Shown in pieces: positions 13,229 through 25,951 of a stretch of 64,000 nt of DNA (positions are counted from its first letter, which is position 1; each line of letters starts with the position of its first letter). A program made the position numbers and the translations under genes. A model generated the notes under the pieces. The model saw only the letters and a list, made by a program, of their open reading frames with translations. It made no database searches and was not told where the DNA came from. Source of the DNA: Cunninghamella blakesleeana (Eukaryota > Mucoromycota > Mucoromycetes > Mucorales > Cunninghamellaceae); contig JAFCIZ010000005.1 in NCBI GenBank assembly GCA_017871115.1, positions 5,015,501-5,079,500 on the forward strand, written 5' to 3'.

Positions 13229-13621
13229 TCTATATTCCATATTTAACAATAGCATCATATTCTTTCTTTTTCCCTTTTTTTCTCTCTCTATCTTTCTGTC
13301 TGTACATTATATATATAGTATTTCATAAAACATTCATAGCATTATTTATTTATTCATTTTTAATATTACCTCATGTTTTTTTATTAAGTTCAAAAATAAA
13401 TACTTGCGAGGTGATATAATTTATAGCTCAGTTATTTTCTCTCACGGTATTTAGCCAATCAGATACTTTTTTATTTTAATTATCTGATTTATTAAGAAAA
13501 AAAGAAAGGTTTTTTTATTTCTTTCTTTCTTTTTTTTTTATTTCACCCATTTATATATATTTATTCATTCGTAATAGAATTATTTATTATTAATTAAAAT
13601 TAACGCATAATAGAGTCGACC
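13229..13621. other. Intergenic: GDH2 promoter region
   Basis: 393 bp with YAK1 3' flank and GDH2 promoter. Apart from the CCAAT box reported separately, it holds CT-rich runs and TA-rich segments. No gene seen. Confidence 0.5.
13455..13461 (+). promoter_or_regulatory. CCAAT box upstream of GDH2
   Basis: CCAATCA lies about 165 bp before the GDH2 start codon, within a locally less AT-rich patch (13425-13465). It matches the core for the HAP/NF-Y complex, which controls respiratory and nitrogen genes in fungi. The match is exact, but the factor assignment is inference. Confidence 0.45.
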
Positions 13622-16600
13622 ATGGAAAGTCAATCAACACATGGCAGCGGTTATGGATATGTCAAAAATGTTTATGCAGAAAAAAATGAACAAATGATTA
13701 AAGTTTGTGCTTATCTTGAGCAACTTGGGTTTCTTCCAAAAGAATTGGTGAAAAATGAAGTTCAGTGGTTCTACAGGTAAATATTGTTTTTTATATACTT
13801 AATATTATTAATACTCTTACTATTAAGCACTTATTTTCATTGATTAATTTTTTATTGCTATTTTTATATATCTTTTTACAAAAAATTATTATTGCTTTTA
13901 TTATTATTATCGCTATTAATGTTAATATAGTAACTTGAATATAGATGATTATTATTTCGCGTTGGAATCTGTTGAAACTATTGCCAATCATATTATGTCT
14001 CTCTATGGTGCAAAAATAACGGCATACACTAATAATGATAAAGTATTAAATATTAATCTTCAAAAAGAAGCTGAGGATTCATCTGTATTTATCCACTCTT
14101 CACTTCCCGGTATATCCCAAGTTAAAGGCCCAGAACATGAAAGAAGGTAATTTTTATTATTGATGTTAGTAAAAATAATAGTTGATAAACGGCACTTTTT
14201 TTTAATATTATTATTTTTCATGGGGATATATATATTTACTTAGAATCGATGAACTTTATTTAGACGGATCAACCCCTGCTAAAGCATATCGAGTAGAATC
14301 TTTTCGATCTTCTGGGTCAACCGACCAAACTCACTCACCACCTCTTCGTAGTTATTTTATCACTAAATGTCAATTTGTCAACCCAAAACCTTCAGCTTCG
14401 GAAGAAATGGATATTCATCAAGTTTCAGACCAAATTTTCCTCAAAAAGGCCACTGAGCATACTTTAACTATTTATTCTAATGTGATGCGTAGTGCTTTAC
14501 AAAGAACCGGTCCTGTCATTGAAATGTTTCAAGTTCAAGGTAGTCGCGAATGCAGACTTATTATTGGATATCGTCAAAGAAGTACAAAAAGCTTCTTTAG
14601 TGCAATGTCTGATTTGTATCATTATTATGATCTTTATTCTGTACGAAAATATGTCGGTATGTAAAAAAAAAAAAAAAAAAAAAAAGTATTTTTTCCCCTC
14701 TCTTTCGCATTATTTTATTATTTTTATTATTACTACAATTATATTATTTGTTGTCATTCTTTTTATGAAGATGTTTACAATATATTATTTATTAATATTA
14801 CTATTAATATCAATATAAATTGCTTATTATATAGAACAATTTTCAAACGGCTGCACTATTATGAGTTTCTATCTTAAAGAAGTTCCAAACACAAGAACTA
14901 TCCCTATTGAACGATCCATTTATCAAGTTATTAAAGAAATGTCTTTATTATACTGTTTGCCTCAGACACCTTTGCAACACTTTTTCCAAACTGGGAAATT
15001 ATCTGTACAGGAAACCATTTACAGTTATGTAGTTTGGATATTTGCTCAACACTTTTTAAATCGTCTTGGAAAAGAGTACCTTAGTCTAACAGATATTTTG
15101 GATACAAGTAACCCAATTCATGAAGAAGTGTTGACCAAAATGAAGAAAAGGCTTCGTCAAGAAACATTCACACGTGAATATATCTTAGATATCATTAAAC
15201 AATATCCTGACCTTATTAAACTATTATATGCCAATTTTGCTCATCATCACTATGTCAATCAACGAGAAGCCACCTTACAACCCACTATCTCTTTTCAACG
15301 TTTAGTCAATCAAGAAAATTTATCAGAGGATGAATTATATAAAAAAATAACCAACGTTACCTCCAATGCTCATGAACAACTTGTCTTTGAATCATTTTTA
15401 ACGTTTAACAAACATGTACTGAAAACAAATTTTTATCAATCCACTAAAGTTGCCCTTTCTTTCCGTTTGGATCCAAAATTTTTACCTGAAATTGAATATC
15501 CTAATAAACTTTATGGTATGTTCCTTGTGGTTGGTTCTGAATTTAGGTAATTATATTTTATTATTTTTATGTATATTAAAAAAAATAGAGATAATAATAA
15601 TCATTTATTTATACATACATTTACTCAATATTTATCTTCCTTTCTTTCCTTTTCCTTTCTTTTTTTTTTTTTTTTAAAAAAATAAATAAATAAATAGAGG
15701 ATTTCATCTTCGTTTTCGTGATGTAGCTCGCGGTGGTATTCGTATTATACGTTCCCGTAACCGTGAAGCTTACTCTATCAATCAACGTACACTTTTTGAT
15801 GAAAATTATGCATTAGCAGCTACTCAGCAACGTAAAAATAAAGATATTCCTGAAGGTGGGTCAAAGGGAACTATTTTATTAGATATTGATCAACAAGATA
15901 AGCCATTAGTCGCTTTTGAAAAATATGTGGATAGTATTTTAGATTTATTAATCGTTGGAGAAACACCAGGTATTAAAGAAAAGTTGGTGGATCGGGTAGG
16001 AAAACGTGAAATATTATTCTTTGGCCCTGATGAAGGCACAGCAGATTATATGGATTGGGCCTCTCAACATGCACGTAGAAGAGGTGCTACATTTTGGAAG
16101 GCTTTCACTACTGGTAAGAGTCAATCCCTTGGTGGTATTCCTCATGATACATATGGTATGACAACGCGATCCGTTCATCAATACGTACTTGGTATTTATC
16201 GATCGTTTGGATTAAAAGAAGAAGAATGTACAAAATTACAAACTGGTGGTCCTGATGGTGATTTAGGCTCAAATGAAATCAAAATCTCGAAAGATAAAAC
16301 AATTGCTATTGTGGACGGTTCAGGTGTACTTTATGATCCAATTGGAATTGATCGTAGCGAATTAACACGTTTGGCAAACCAACGTTTGATGATCAGTAAT
16401 TTTAATATGTCATTTTTATCCCCCTCTGGATTTAGAATTTTGGTTGATGAAAATAGTGTTCGTCTTCCAAATGGTACTTTTGTCGAAAATGGTTTACAGT
16501 TCCGTAATACATTCCATACAAATCCATTAGCGGCTTCAACAGTCTTTGTTCCATGTGGCGGCCGACCTGAATCAGTAGACTTAACCAATGTACATAAATT

Positions 16601-17243
16601 AATATTAGAAGATGGATCACCTTTATTCCAATATATTGTTGAAGGTGCCAATTTATTCTTTACACAAGAAGCCCGATTACGATTAGAAAAACAAGGAATT
16701 GTGATTTTTAAAGATGCATCAGCAAATAAAGGTGGTGTAACCTCTTCCTCATTGGAAGTACTGGCAGCTTTAGCATTTAATGACGAAGAATTTGATCAGC
16801 ATATGTGTGTGAAAGGAGATCAAGTACCTGAATTTTATGAAGCTTATGTGAAAGAAGTTCAAGAAATCATTGAAAGAAATGCTCGAATAGAATTTGAAGC
16901 TTTATGGCGTGAACATAAAAAGACAAACCAACCTATATCTATTTTATCTGATGAGCTTTCCATTGCTATTGTACAACTCCAAGAACAATTACAAGAAGCA
17001 GGGTTATGGTCCAATCATTCTTTACGTCAATCTGTTCTACTTCGTGCTTTCCCTAAATTATTATTAGAAAAACTCGGGCTAGAAACTTTATTAAAACGTA
17101 TTCCAGAAAATTATGTAAAGGCTATCTTTGGTGCTTATCTATCTTCTCAATTTGTTTATAAATATGGTGCTCAACCAGATCATTTTGCTTTCTTTGAATT
17201 TATGCGTCAAAACTATTATCAAAACTCAAACGATTCTAAATAA
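13622..17243 (+). CDS. GDH2: NAD-specific glutamate dehydrogenase (large type)
   Basis: Five exons: 13622-13776, 13931-14146, 14244-14656, 14835-15546, 15698-17243; 1013 residues, the usual size of fungal NAD-GDH (about 1000-1090). It oxidises glutamate to 2-oxoglutarate and ammonia with NAD+, the catabolic direction, feeding carbon to the TCA cycle. The N-terminal half is the family-specific helical region. The catalytic part from about residue 490 has HLRFRDVARGGIRIIRSR, EGGSKGTILL, FFGPDEGTADYMDWA, TGKSQSLGGIPHDTYGMTTR and LQTGGPDGDLGSNE. The nucleotide fold follows, with VEGANLFFT and ANKGGVTSSSLEVLAALAF. The final exon carries most of the catalytic domain uninterrupted. No classical mitochondrial presequence is visible. 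Confidence 0.97.
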
Positions 17244-17928
17244 AATAAAATAAAAAAAGTGAACATTTTTTTATAGTTCGTATATATTTTATAATAAATT
17301 TTATTATTTTTATTATTGCTTTTATTACTATTTTGTTCAAAATATTAATCTATTTTTTAGTCTATTTTATTTTTTTTAATTATTACTGTTGGTTTTATTA
17401 TACTAGTTTTCCATTTTAGGATTGATATCTAAGTTCTATTGTACAAATGGGTGATTCAAATTTGGATAATATATCAAAAAAAAAAAGAAAAAAAAAACTG
17501 TAATTTTTTTCATACTTTCATTTAAATACTATAAAAAATAGAATGCAATTGGATAGCATATTATTTATAGTATTCTATTCACTCATTTTATGTTCTCACA
17601 ACGAAATTTATGAAAAAAAGATTAAGAGCTGTGTTGCACTTTTTTTTTTTTTTTAAAAAAAAAAAATTAAATTTCTGAGATTCTCCACTACTCTTTCACC
17701 ATACCGATTTCTCTTTTTGAATGGAGGTTAATTATATGAAGTTTCCATTATAAGTATCATGTTTGATATACACCAATTGTATATTTATATATATATATGT
17801 ATATAATTACACTGATTACGTTTTTAATATTAACAAAAAAAATTTAATTACACTTTTATTTTATTTTTATAAATAATTTTATTTTTTCTTTATTTTTATT
17901 TTAATTATGATTATTTTTTTATTTTCTT
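17244..17928. other. Convergent spacer between GDH2 and DAHP synthase
   Basis: About 685 bp holding the 3' flanks of two convergent genes. It is AT-rich, with a T14/A12 palindrome-like run near 17641-17666 and TA-rich stretches. No gene seen. Confidence 0.5.
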
Positions 17929-19958
<2,030 letters not shown>

Positions 19959-20196
19959 GTTTTGTTATATAGATATAAAATATTTTTTTAAAAATAAAAA
20001 AAAGAGAGAGGAGAAACCGTGAATTTGGGTTTCATTGGAAACTTTTTTCTTTTTTTAGCGAATGGCGGAGATTGAGTTTAATCATGACTCACTTTGATAT
20101 ATATTTTTTTTTTTTTCAATAGGCCTTAATTTTTTTTTTTCATTCCAATTCTTTTTTTTTATTAAACTTTTTTTTTTTGTACTATATTAAAAAATT
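19959..20196. promoter_or_regulatory. Shared divergent promoter of DAHP synthase and HIS2
   Basis: 238 bp between start codons of two amino-acid biosynthesis genes. Poly-T and CT-rich tracts face both ways. It contains a single TGACTCA. Confidence 0.75.
20085..20091. promoter_or_regulatory. Gcn4/CPC1-type site TGACTCA
   Basis: Exact TGACTCA (context ATGACTCAC), 106 bp from the HIS2 start and about 127 bp from the upstream DAHP synthase start. This is the core of the general amino-acid control element bound by Gcn4/Cpc1 bZIP factors. Both flanking genes are classic targets of that response in other fungi. Confidence 0.75.
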
Positions 20197-21357
20197 ATGC
20201 CATATTCTTTTCATAGTCATTCAGGACAGTTTTGTCATCATGGATATGGTGAATTAGAACAAGTGGTACAACAAGCTATTAAAAAAGGATTTAAAATATA
20301 CGGTTTAACAGAACATATGCCACGCTATGAATATAAAGAACTTTATCCCGAAGAAATCGAAGTATAAATATATACATATTAATAAATATATATTTATATA
20401 CATAAAAAAAAAATAAGGTGCTAAACTCCTTATTACCTTTTAACTCAGCTATAATTTTTATTACTATTTACTTTACATAATAAATGAATCTTTCCTTTTA
20501 TAGGCTCAATGTACACCAACCACTTTGACCGAAACATTTGATGATTATATAAAAGAAGCCAACAGGTTAAAAACCAAATACCAAGACCAAATCCAAATCA
20601 TTATAGGAAGTGAATTAGAGTTTATTCATCCAGAATACAAAACTTATATTCAACAATTAAAAAAGAAATGGCAATTGGATTATGTGATTGGATCATTACA
20701 TCATACTGGAGGTATACCTATAGATTATTCCCCTGAATTATATCAACAAGCTTTAACCGATCTGGCTCAAGATAATATTATTACTTTATTTGAATTATAC
20801 TTTGATGAACAATGGAAAATGTTACAAACTGTACAACCTCAAGTTATTGGCCATTTTGATTTGATTCGCATTTTTGCCACCAAAGATCAATCTTTGCTAG
20901 CTTTTCAATCTTCTACTGTTTGGCAGAGAATCGAACGAAATATAGATTACATTATTGAATATGGTGGTTTATTTGAATTAAATTCAAGAGCTTGGAAAAA
21001 AGGTTTATTAGATGCTTATCCCCAACGTGATATTATCAAGGTGCATGTTTATTTACTTTTTAAAAAAATTAAAAAAATTATACATAAAGGGATTGATTTG
21101 TTATATTTATGGTTATTAATATCATTATTATTATTTATACGTAGATGATTCTTGAAAAAGGTGGAAAATTAACTTTGTCGGATGATTGTCATGGACCTAA
21201 TGATGTTGGTATGCATTATGATAAATTATATGGTTATTTAAAAGAATTAAATATCCAATCTATTTATTATTTAACAATGGATAACAATAATCAATTAATT
21301 GTAAAAGAACATCAAAATATATTGAATGATTCATTTTGGGATCAATTTAAAAAATAA
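20197..21357 (+). CDS. HIS2: Histidinol-phosphatase, PHP family
   Basis: Three exons: 20197-20361, 20504-21040, 21145-21357; 304 residues, matching fungal His2. It removes phosphate from L-histidinol phosphate, the penultimate stage of histidine synthesis. PHP-domain metal ligands are visible in order: FHSHSGQF near the start, TEHMPR, IIIGSELEFIHP, DYVIGSLHH, QVIGHFDLIRIF, FELNSRAWKKGL and LTLSDDCHGPNDVG. The gene is divergent from DAHP synthase and convergent with the MFS transporter. Confidence 0.95.
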
Positions 21358-22064
21358 AAAAATATTTATTTATTTTTATTTAATATATATGTAATAAATA
21401 GAATAGATAATCATAACATTAATAAAAAAAAATATCACATCATTTAAAAAAGCGAATGGGCATCCCTTTAATTTTTTTCATGCGGTTATAGTTACATCCT
21501 ATTTTTCGACGTTGACCTTTTTTTTTTCCCTCCAATATCCAAACTTCACTATTATCCAAAGAAAGTGATATTCCAAATACATATATAAATCCAATAGTTC
21601 TTCATAAACCTATAATAACTATAAATAAAAGAAAAAGAAAAAAAAGAGCATACACATAATACTAACACACTCATCCAACACACATGCATATTCAACTATT
21701 TATTATTTTTTACTTTAATCACTCCATATCACTTTCTTTTATGTTTTTTCCTCTCCCTTCCTTTTTTATTTTTTATTTTTTTAAAGGTCATTTATTTATT
21801 GTCGAGGGTATTTTCACGTCGCAGGTACTAACCTTATCCGCTATTGAGGGTATGATCTCAGCCTGGTAATGCTTTACCTGGCACCCCTTTATTCCTCAGA
21901 CAAAAATATGGCCTTTTTTACATTATTTAATTATTCTTTTATTATTATTATTTCACCTATCTTTACCTTTTTTATATGTTGTTATAAATAAATTAATAAA
22001 TTACCTAGGATTAGTGATTAAAAAAAGTACACGTATATAATAAATAGTTGTTGATTCCTTTTCT
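21358..22064. other. Convergent spacer holding a TPP riboswitch
   Basis: 707 bp between the HIS2 stop and the transporter stop. It contains the TPP aptamer (21801-21901, minus), a second small GC-richer patch at about 21451-21520, and otherwise poly-T/A sequence. Small open frames here look like non-coding low-complexity sequence. Confidence 0.7.
21801..21901 (-). promoter_or_regulatory. Thiamine pyrophosphate (TPP) riboswitch aptamer
   Basis: Read on the minus strand, a complete TPP aptamer can be drawn. P1: GTC-T-GAGG (21901-21894) with CCTCGAC (21807-21801), seven pairs and one bulge. Then the conserved GGGGTGCC (21887-21880). P3 hairpin: GGTAA/TTACC, loop AGCA (21878-21865). The pyrimidine-sensing strand GGCTGAGATCATACCC (21863-21848) is essentially consensus. 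In the pyrophosphate arm, P4 is GCG (21841-21839) with CGT (21818-21816). Its internal loop has GATA opposite GCGA, which keeps the canonical GAU and GCG. P5 is AGG/CCT with loop TTAGTA. P5 differs from the common UGG/CCA by compensating changes, which supports a real fold. It starts 163 nt after the stop of the MFS transporter on the same strand, so it probably lies in that gene's 3' UTR. No minus-strand gene is evident downstream of it. Confidence 0.93.
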
Positions 22065-23865
22065 TCAAACGGCTAATTTGTTATCATCGTAAGAAGGATT
22101 GCCCAATTTATCAGAGACAAAACCGACTTTGGAATTAAATAAACTATCAATTTCTTCCAAAGAACGACCTTTAGTTTCGGGCAACATGACGAGTGTTCCA
22201 ATCAAGAGAATGGTACAGGTTCCACCAAAGAAATAATAACCACCATAAATTGTGTTATTCATAAAGATAGGCATGACAAAAGTCATAAAGATAGAAATAG
22301 CCCAATTTAAACCATAAGCCAAAGATAACCCTTTTGAACGTGTGCGTTGATTTAAAATTTCAGCAGGATAAATATATCCAATAGGGCCAAAACTATAATA
22401 ATAGGCAAATTGGAAAATAAAAACCATAGCAATTACGGTATTTCGAGCATTAGTATTAGATAAGCCGAGTGTTCCTTCATCATCCATAATAGTATGATAA
22501 CCTTGAAAGAGACCACCACATATGAACATACTAGCCGCCATGAAAAATGCGCCACTACTTAATGCAAGTTTACGCCCAATATGATCAATATAGATTAGTG
22601 TAAAAATACTGGCCACTAAGGATACTATATTTGAAGCGCCACTAGCTACTAAAGATACCCCGGTATCATTTAATCCTGCTTGTTTCATGATAAGTGGGGA
22701 ATAATAGGTGATGGCAGTAGTTCCTATATAATGTATATATATAAAAAAATGAATATATTAATGAGTAGATATTCTCTTTTATTATTATTATTATAATTGC
22801 TTTATATATATAATTACCTGTAAAAGCGGCGCCATTGCCTACAAAAAGGGCATAAAAAGTACGACGACAGTTTGTTCCTTTAAATAATTCCATATATGTT
22901 CTATTTCCAAAAGAGCGTTCATGTTCTAATTCAGAAACAATAACATTATATTCTTCTTCTACAATAGGATCATCTAAAGATGAGCATTGATATAATTGAG
23001 CCAAGACTTGACGTGCTTCCTTCGTACGACCTTTATCAATTAACCATCTTGGACTAAAAGGCAACCAAACGGTTGTCAAGACAATCAAACAGAATCCCAA
23101 ATGAATTAAAAAGGGAGCTCTCCAACTCCAATCATTTACAAGATAATTAGTACCAAATGTAACAAAATATCCTATAATGACACCAATTCCAGCTGCAACA
23201 CTAAATGTAGTAATCAATCTTCCTCGAATAGCAGGTGGAGAAATTTCTGTATGCTAATGAGGAAAAAAAAAAAAAAAAAAACATGTATATGTATCTATAT
23301 TAGTCATCTATAAATGATGTTTATTTATATATCATTTTATTATTGAAATTCTTACATATAAAGGGATTGCGTTTGTTAAAAAACCTTCTCCAAATCCAAC
23401 AAATAATCTTCCAGCTAACATCATACCAAAATTATACCCAATTGTTTCGAGTAAACAGCCAATAGCAAATAAAGCAGCGCCTAATAAAATAGTATACTTT
23501 CTACTTATCTTATCTATTAAATAAAAATATATTTCTATCTGGTTAGATCATCCATGTAAAAATAATAATAATAAAGAGACTAATGATGTGCATATGATAT
23601 AAAAATATATGTGTATATATTTACCACAAACATCTCCAGAAAATAAACCACCCAATGTAGCAGTTAATAACATTAAAGATACCAACAGACTAGAACGGTA
23701 AGTGCTATCAACGTATAAAAAACGATCAATAAAAGGCTGGACCATCATAGCAGAACTAACAGCGCCAAAATCATACCCAATACTAACAGCCCCAACAGCC
23801 GCTAAAGTAGAATACCAATATAATCCTTTGTTCATTTTAAACTTTTTAGGATCGGTTGTAGACAT
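22065..23865 (-). CDS. MFS transporter, sugar-porter family; TPP riboswitch downstream
   Basis: Minus-strand exons: 23625-23865, 23356-23513, 22818-23253, 22065-22723; 497 residues and about 12 membrane segments, a normal size. Sugar-porter landmarks: GYDFGAVSSAMM in TM1, AGRLFVGFGEGF, SPRWLIDKGRTKEA, an IDHIGRK loop, the FGPIGYIYPAEI region and LPETKGRSLEEIDSLF at the end. Sequence alone would give 'hexose or related transporter'. The TPP aptamer on the same strand 163 nt past the stop suggests thiamine control, so thiamine or a precursor is a possible substrate; that part is inference. A possible 5' splice site (CCTAG then GTAATT) lies at 22004, between stop codon and aptamer. Confidence 0.93.
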
Positions 23866-24746
23866 ATTTTTTAATATGTGTATATATATATAAATATATT
23901 GAATAAAAAAAGTGAAAGAAAGAAAGAAAAATTAAATACAAGAAAAAAAAAATCATCTAAAAAATCATTTTTAAATCCAGTCCCGAGATTGCTTTTTTTT
24001 TTTTGTATTACCTTTGATTGATCGATCAATTGTGATCTCATTTTATACATTTTCTTAAATAAATCTACCTTTCCGTATCCTATACAATTCATTTATATGA
24101 CTATATATATAAAATTACCCATACTATAAAGTAACATATGACCTTTATTGTTATCATTATTCCTTTTTAAAATAAGAAATGAATAACATATGGTTTTTTT
24201 TTTTTTTTTACAAGATCAATAATTGTTACACATCTATACTGAGATATAATGTTATCATCTATTTTTTTTTTTTTGTTTATGATATATATGACTGTTTAAG
24301 GACAACAATATATAATATTTAAGAATAAAAAAGATAAATTATACCCTCGAATATAAAATAACATTAATAAAAAGTGTTTTGGAGAATAATCTTTTTTTTT
24401 TTTAAAAAAAAAATGCTTCCTTTTTTTTAAAGTATTACTATTGTTATTATCATTATTACTTTTTTTTTTTAAAAAAAAAAAAAAAACCAAGTATCAAGCG
24501 AGTAGGCAGAGCGAAAAAAGAAACAGGTTTGTATGGGTGGGTTTAGAGCATAAAAAAAGTATGAGTGGCAAATAACGTAAGAAAAAGCCGTCAAAATTCT
24601 CAAGGTTCAAAAAGCGGAGTTTTATTACTATTTATTTTTTTAAAAAAATAAAATTAGCGTGTTTTTTTTTTCCTACTCTTTTATTTTTTCTCTTATATTT
24701 TTTTTTCTCTTATATATATATACACAAAATCAATTTATAAAACAAT
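23866..24746. other. Divergent spacer between MFS transporter and TOM22
   Basis: 881 bp without a convincing gene. It contains several poly-T runs and two T(n)A(n) blocks (about 24389-24412 and 24461-24486). A modestly GC-richer stretch lies at 24487-24620. TA repeats flank both start codons. No tRNA fold was found in the GC-richer stretch. Confidence 0.5.
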
Positions 24747-25281
24747 ATGGTAAAACTTGAAGAAGTATCCGTTGACCAATACGAAGAAAAGATTGAAGAT
24801 ATTGTCAGTGATAATGAATCTGAATACAGTGATGAAGATGATTTCGATGAAGATGACGAAGACGAATCCATTTTAGATCGTCTTGCTGCTTTAAAAGATA
24901 TCATTCCTTTAAAGCATCGTAACAACTTTTCTTCCGGTGTCCAATCTTTAACTTCCTGGGGAAAAACAGGAGCTACCTTTGTCGGTAAAAGTGCTTGGGT
25001 ATTAACTACATCCATGTTATTATTGGTATTGCCTCTTGCTTTGGAAATTGAAAAAGAACAAGCTTTGGTGGCTTATGAACAAGAAGCTATGCAACAACAA
25101 CAAGGTGCTCAACAAGTAAGTGAGATTATCGATGATGAAAAGAAAAAGTAATAATGATGAAAAAACAAACTGAATATGTAATTTTTAATTTTATTTTTTA
25201 AAAAAATAGATGATGGGTTCTCCTATGTATCCAACTGGTCAATTACCTCAACAACCTCAACAACCTCAACAAAAACAATAA
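24747..25281 (+). CDS. TOM22: Mitochondrial import receptor subunit Tom22
   Basis: Two exons, 24747-25115 and 25210-25281; 146 residues. An acidic cytosolic head (residues 20-41) is followed by SILDRLAALKDIIPLKHR and SLTSWGKTGATFVGKSAWVL. One membrane span lies at about 83-100, and the intermembrane-space tail is Gln-rich. This order, with the W-containing amphipathic stretch before the span and the LPLALEIEKEQ exit, is the Tom22 pattern. Tom22 receives presequence proteins and organises the TOM complex in the outer membrane. The small last exon encodes only a Met/Pro/Gln tail; without splicing, the frame would end at 25151. Confidence 0.92.
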
Positions 25282-25951
25282 ACAATCATAATAATAATAA
25301 AAAAAAATAACAACATGTATGATTTTTTATTTTTTGTATATTCCAATATGAACTCCACCAATCCCAACACATATTTACTTGAAAAAATAAATAAAAAGAA
25401 TAATAATCAACAAATGTTTATATAACACTCCAAGTCATCACCAGCATCATCATCCTATTCCGGTCTTTCTTCCTCTCTCTATATATTTATATATAAAAAG
25501 AACAATGTATATTTGATATTTATTATAATTCCTTTTTATTAGTATTATTATTATTATTTTTTAAATTAGATGAAAATAAAAGAAGACAAAAAAAAAAAAA
25601 GAATAATGAATGCATTCGTATTTATTATATATATTTTATTAAATGATGTCAAATGATTAAGAATAAAAGATAATATAAATAGGTATATTATATAATTATA
25701 TTTACAAAAGAAAATTATTTATGACAAATGATTGTAAAAAGAAGAGATAGCACAATAGATAAGGAAACGGAATAAAATACGGAACTATGTGAAAAAAGTA
25801 AAAAGAGAAAGGAGGAAGAGAGGAAAGAAGGAGAAGTGGGGGGAGAGAGAGAGAGAGGAGAGAGTTACAAAAAAGAAAATAATAATAATAATTAAAGGGG
25901 GGGGGGAGAGGGATGAATGAACGGTGCTAATATATATATTAATTATTTAAA
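25282..25951. other. Convergent spacer with purine-rich block
   Basis: 670 bp. The last 160 bp on the plus strand (about 25740-25915) are almost pure purine, with GA repeats and a G8 run at about 25898. No gene seen. Confidence 0.5.

Noticed and set aside
16331..16651. Minus-strand frames inside the GDH2 last exon
   Set aside because: Antisense shadows of a strongly conserved coding exon; no splice or promoter support.
21684..21869. Plus-strand 61-residue open frame through the riboswitch region
   Set aside because: Half of it is poly-Phe/Ser low complexity, and the rest is the reverse complement of the TPP aptamer, which explains the GC content.
24580..24625. CAAGGTTCAAAAAGC, a possible tRNA B-box
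   Set aside because: No cloverleaf can be drawn from the flanking sequence and no A-box lies upstream.
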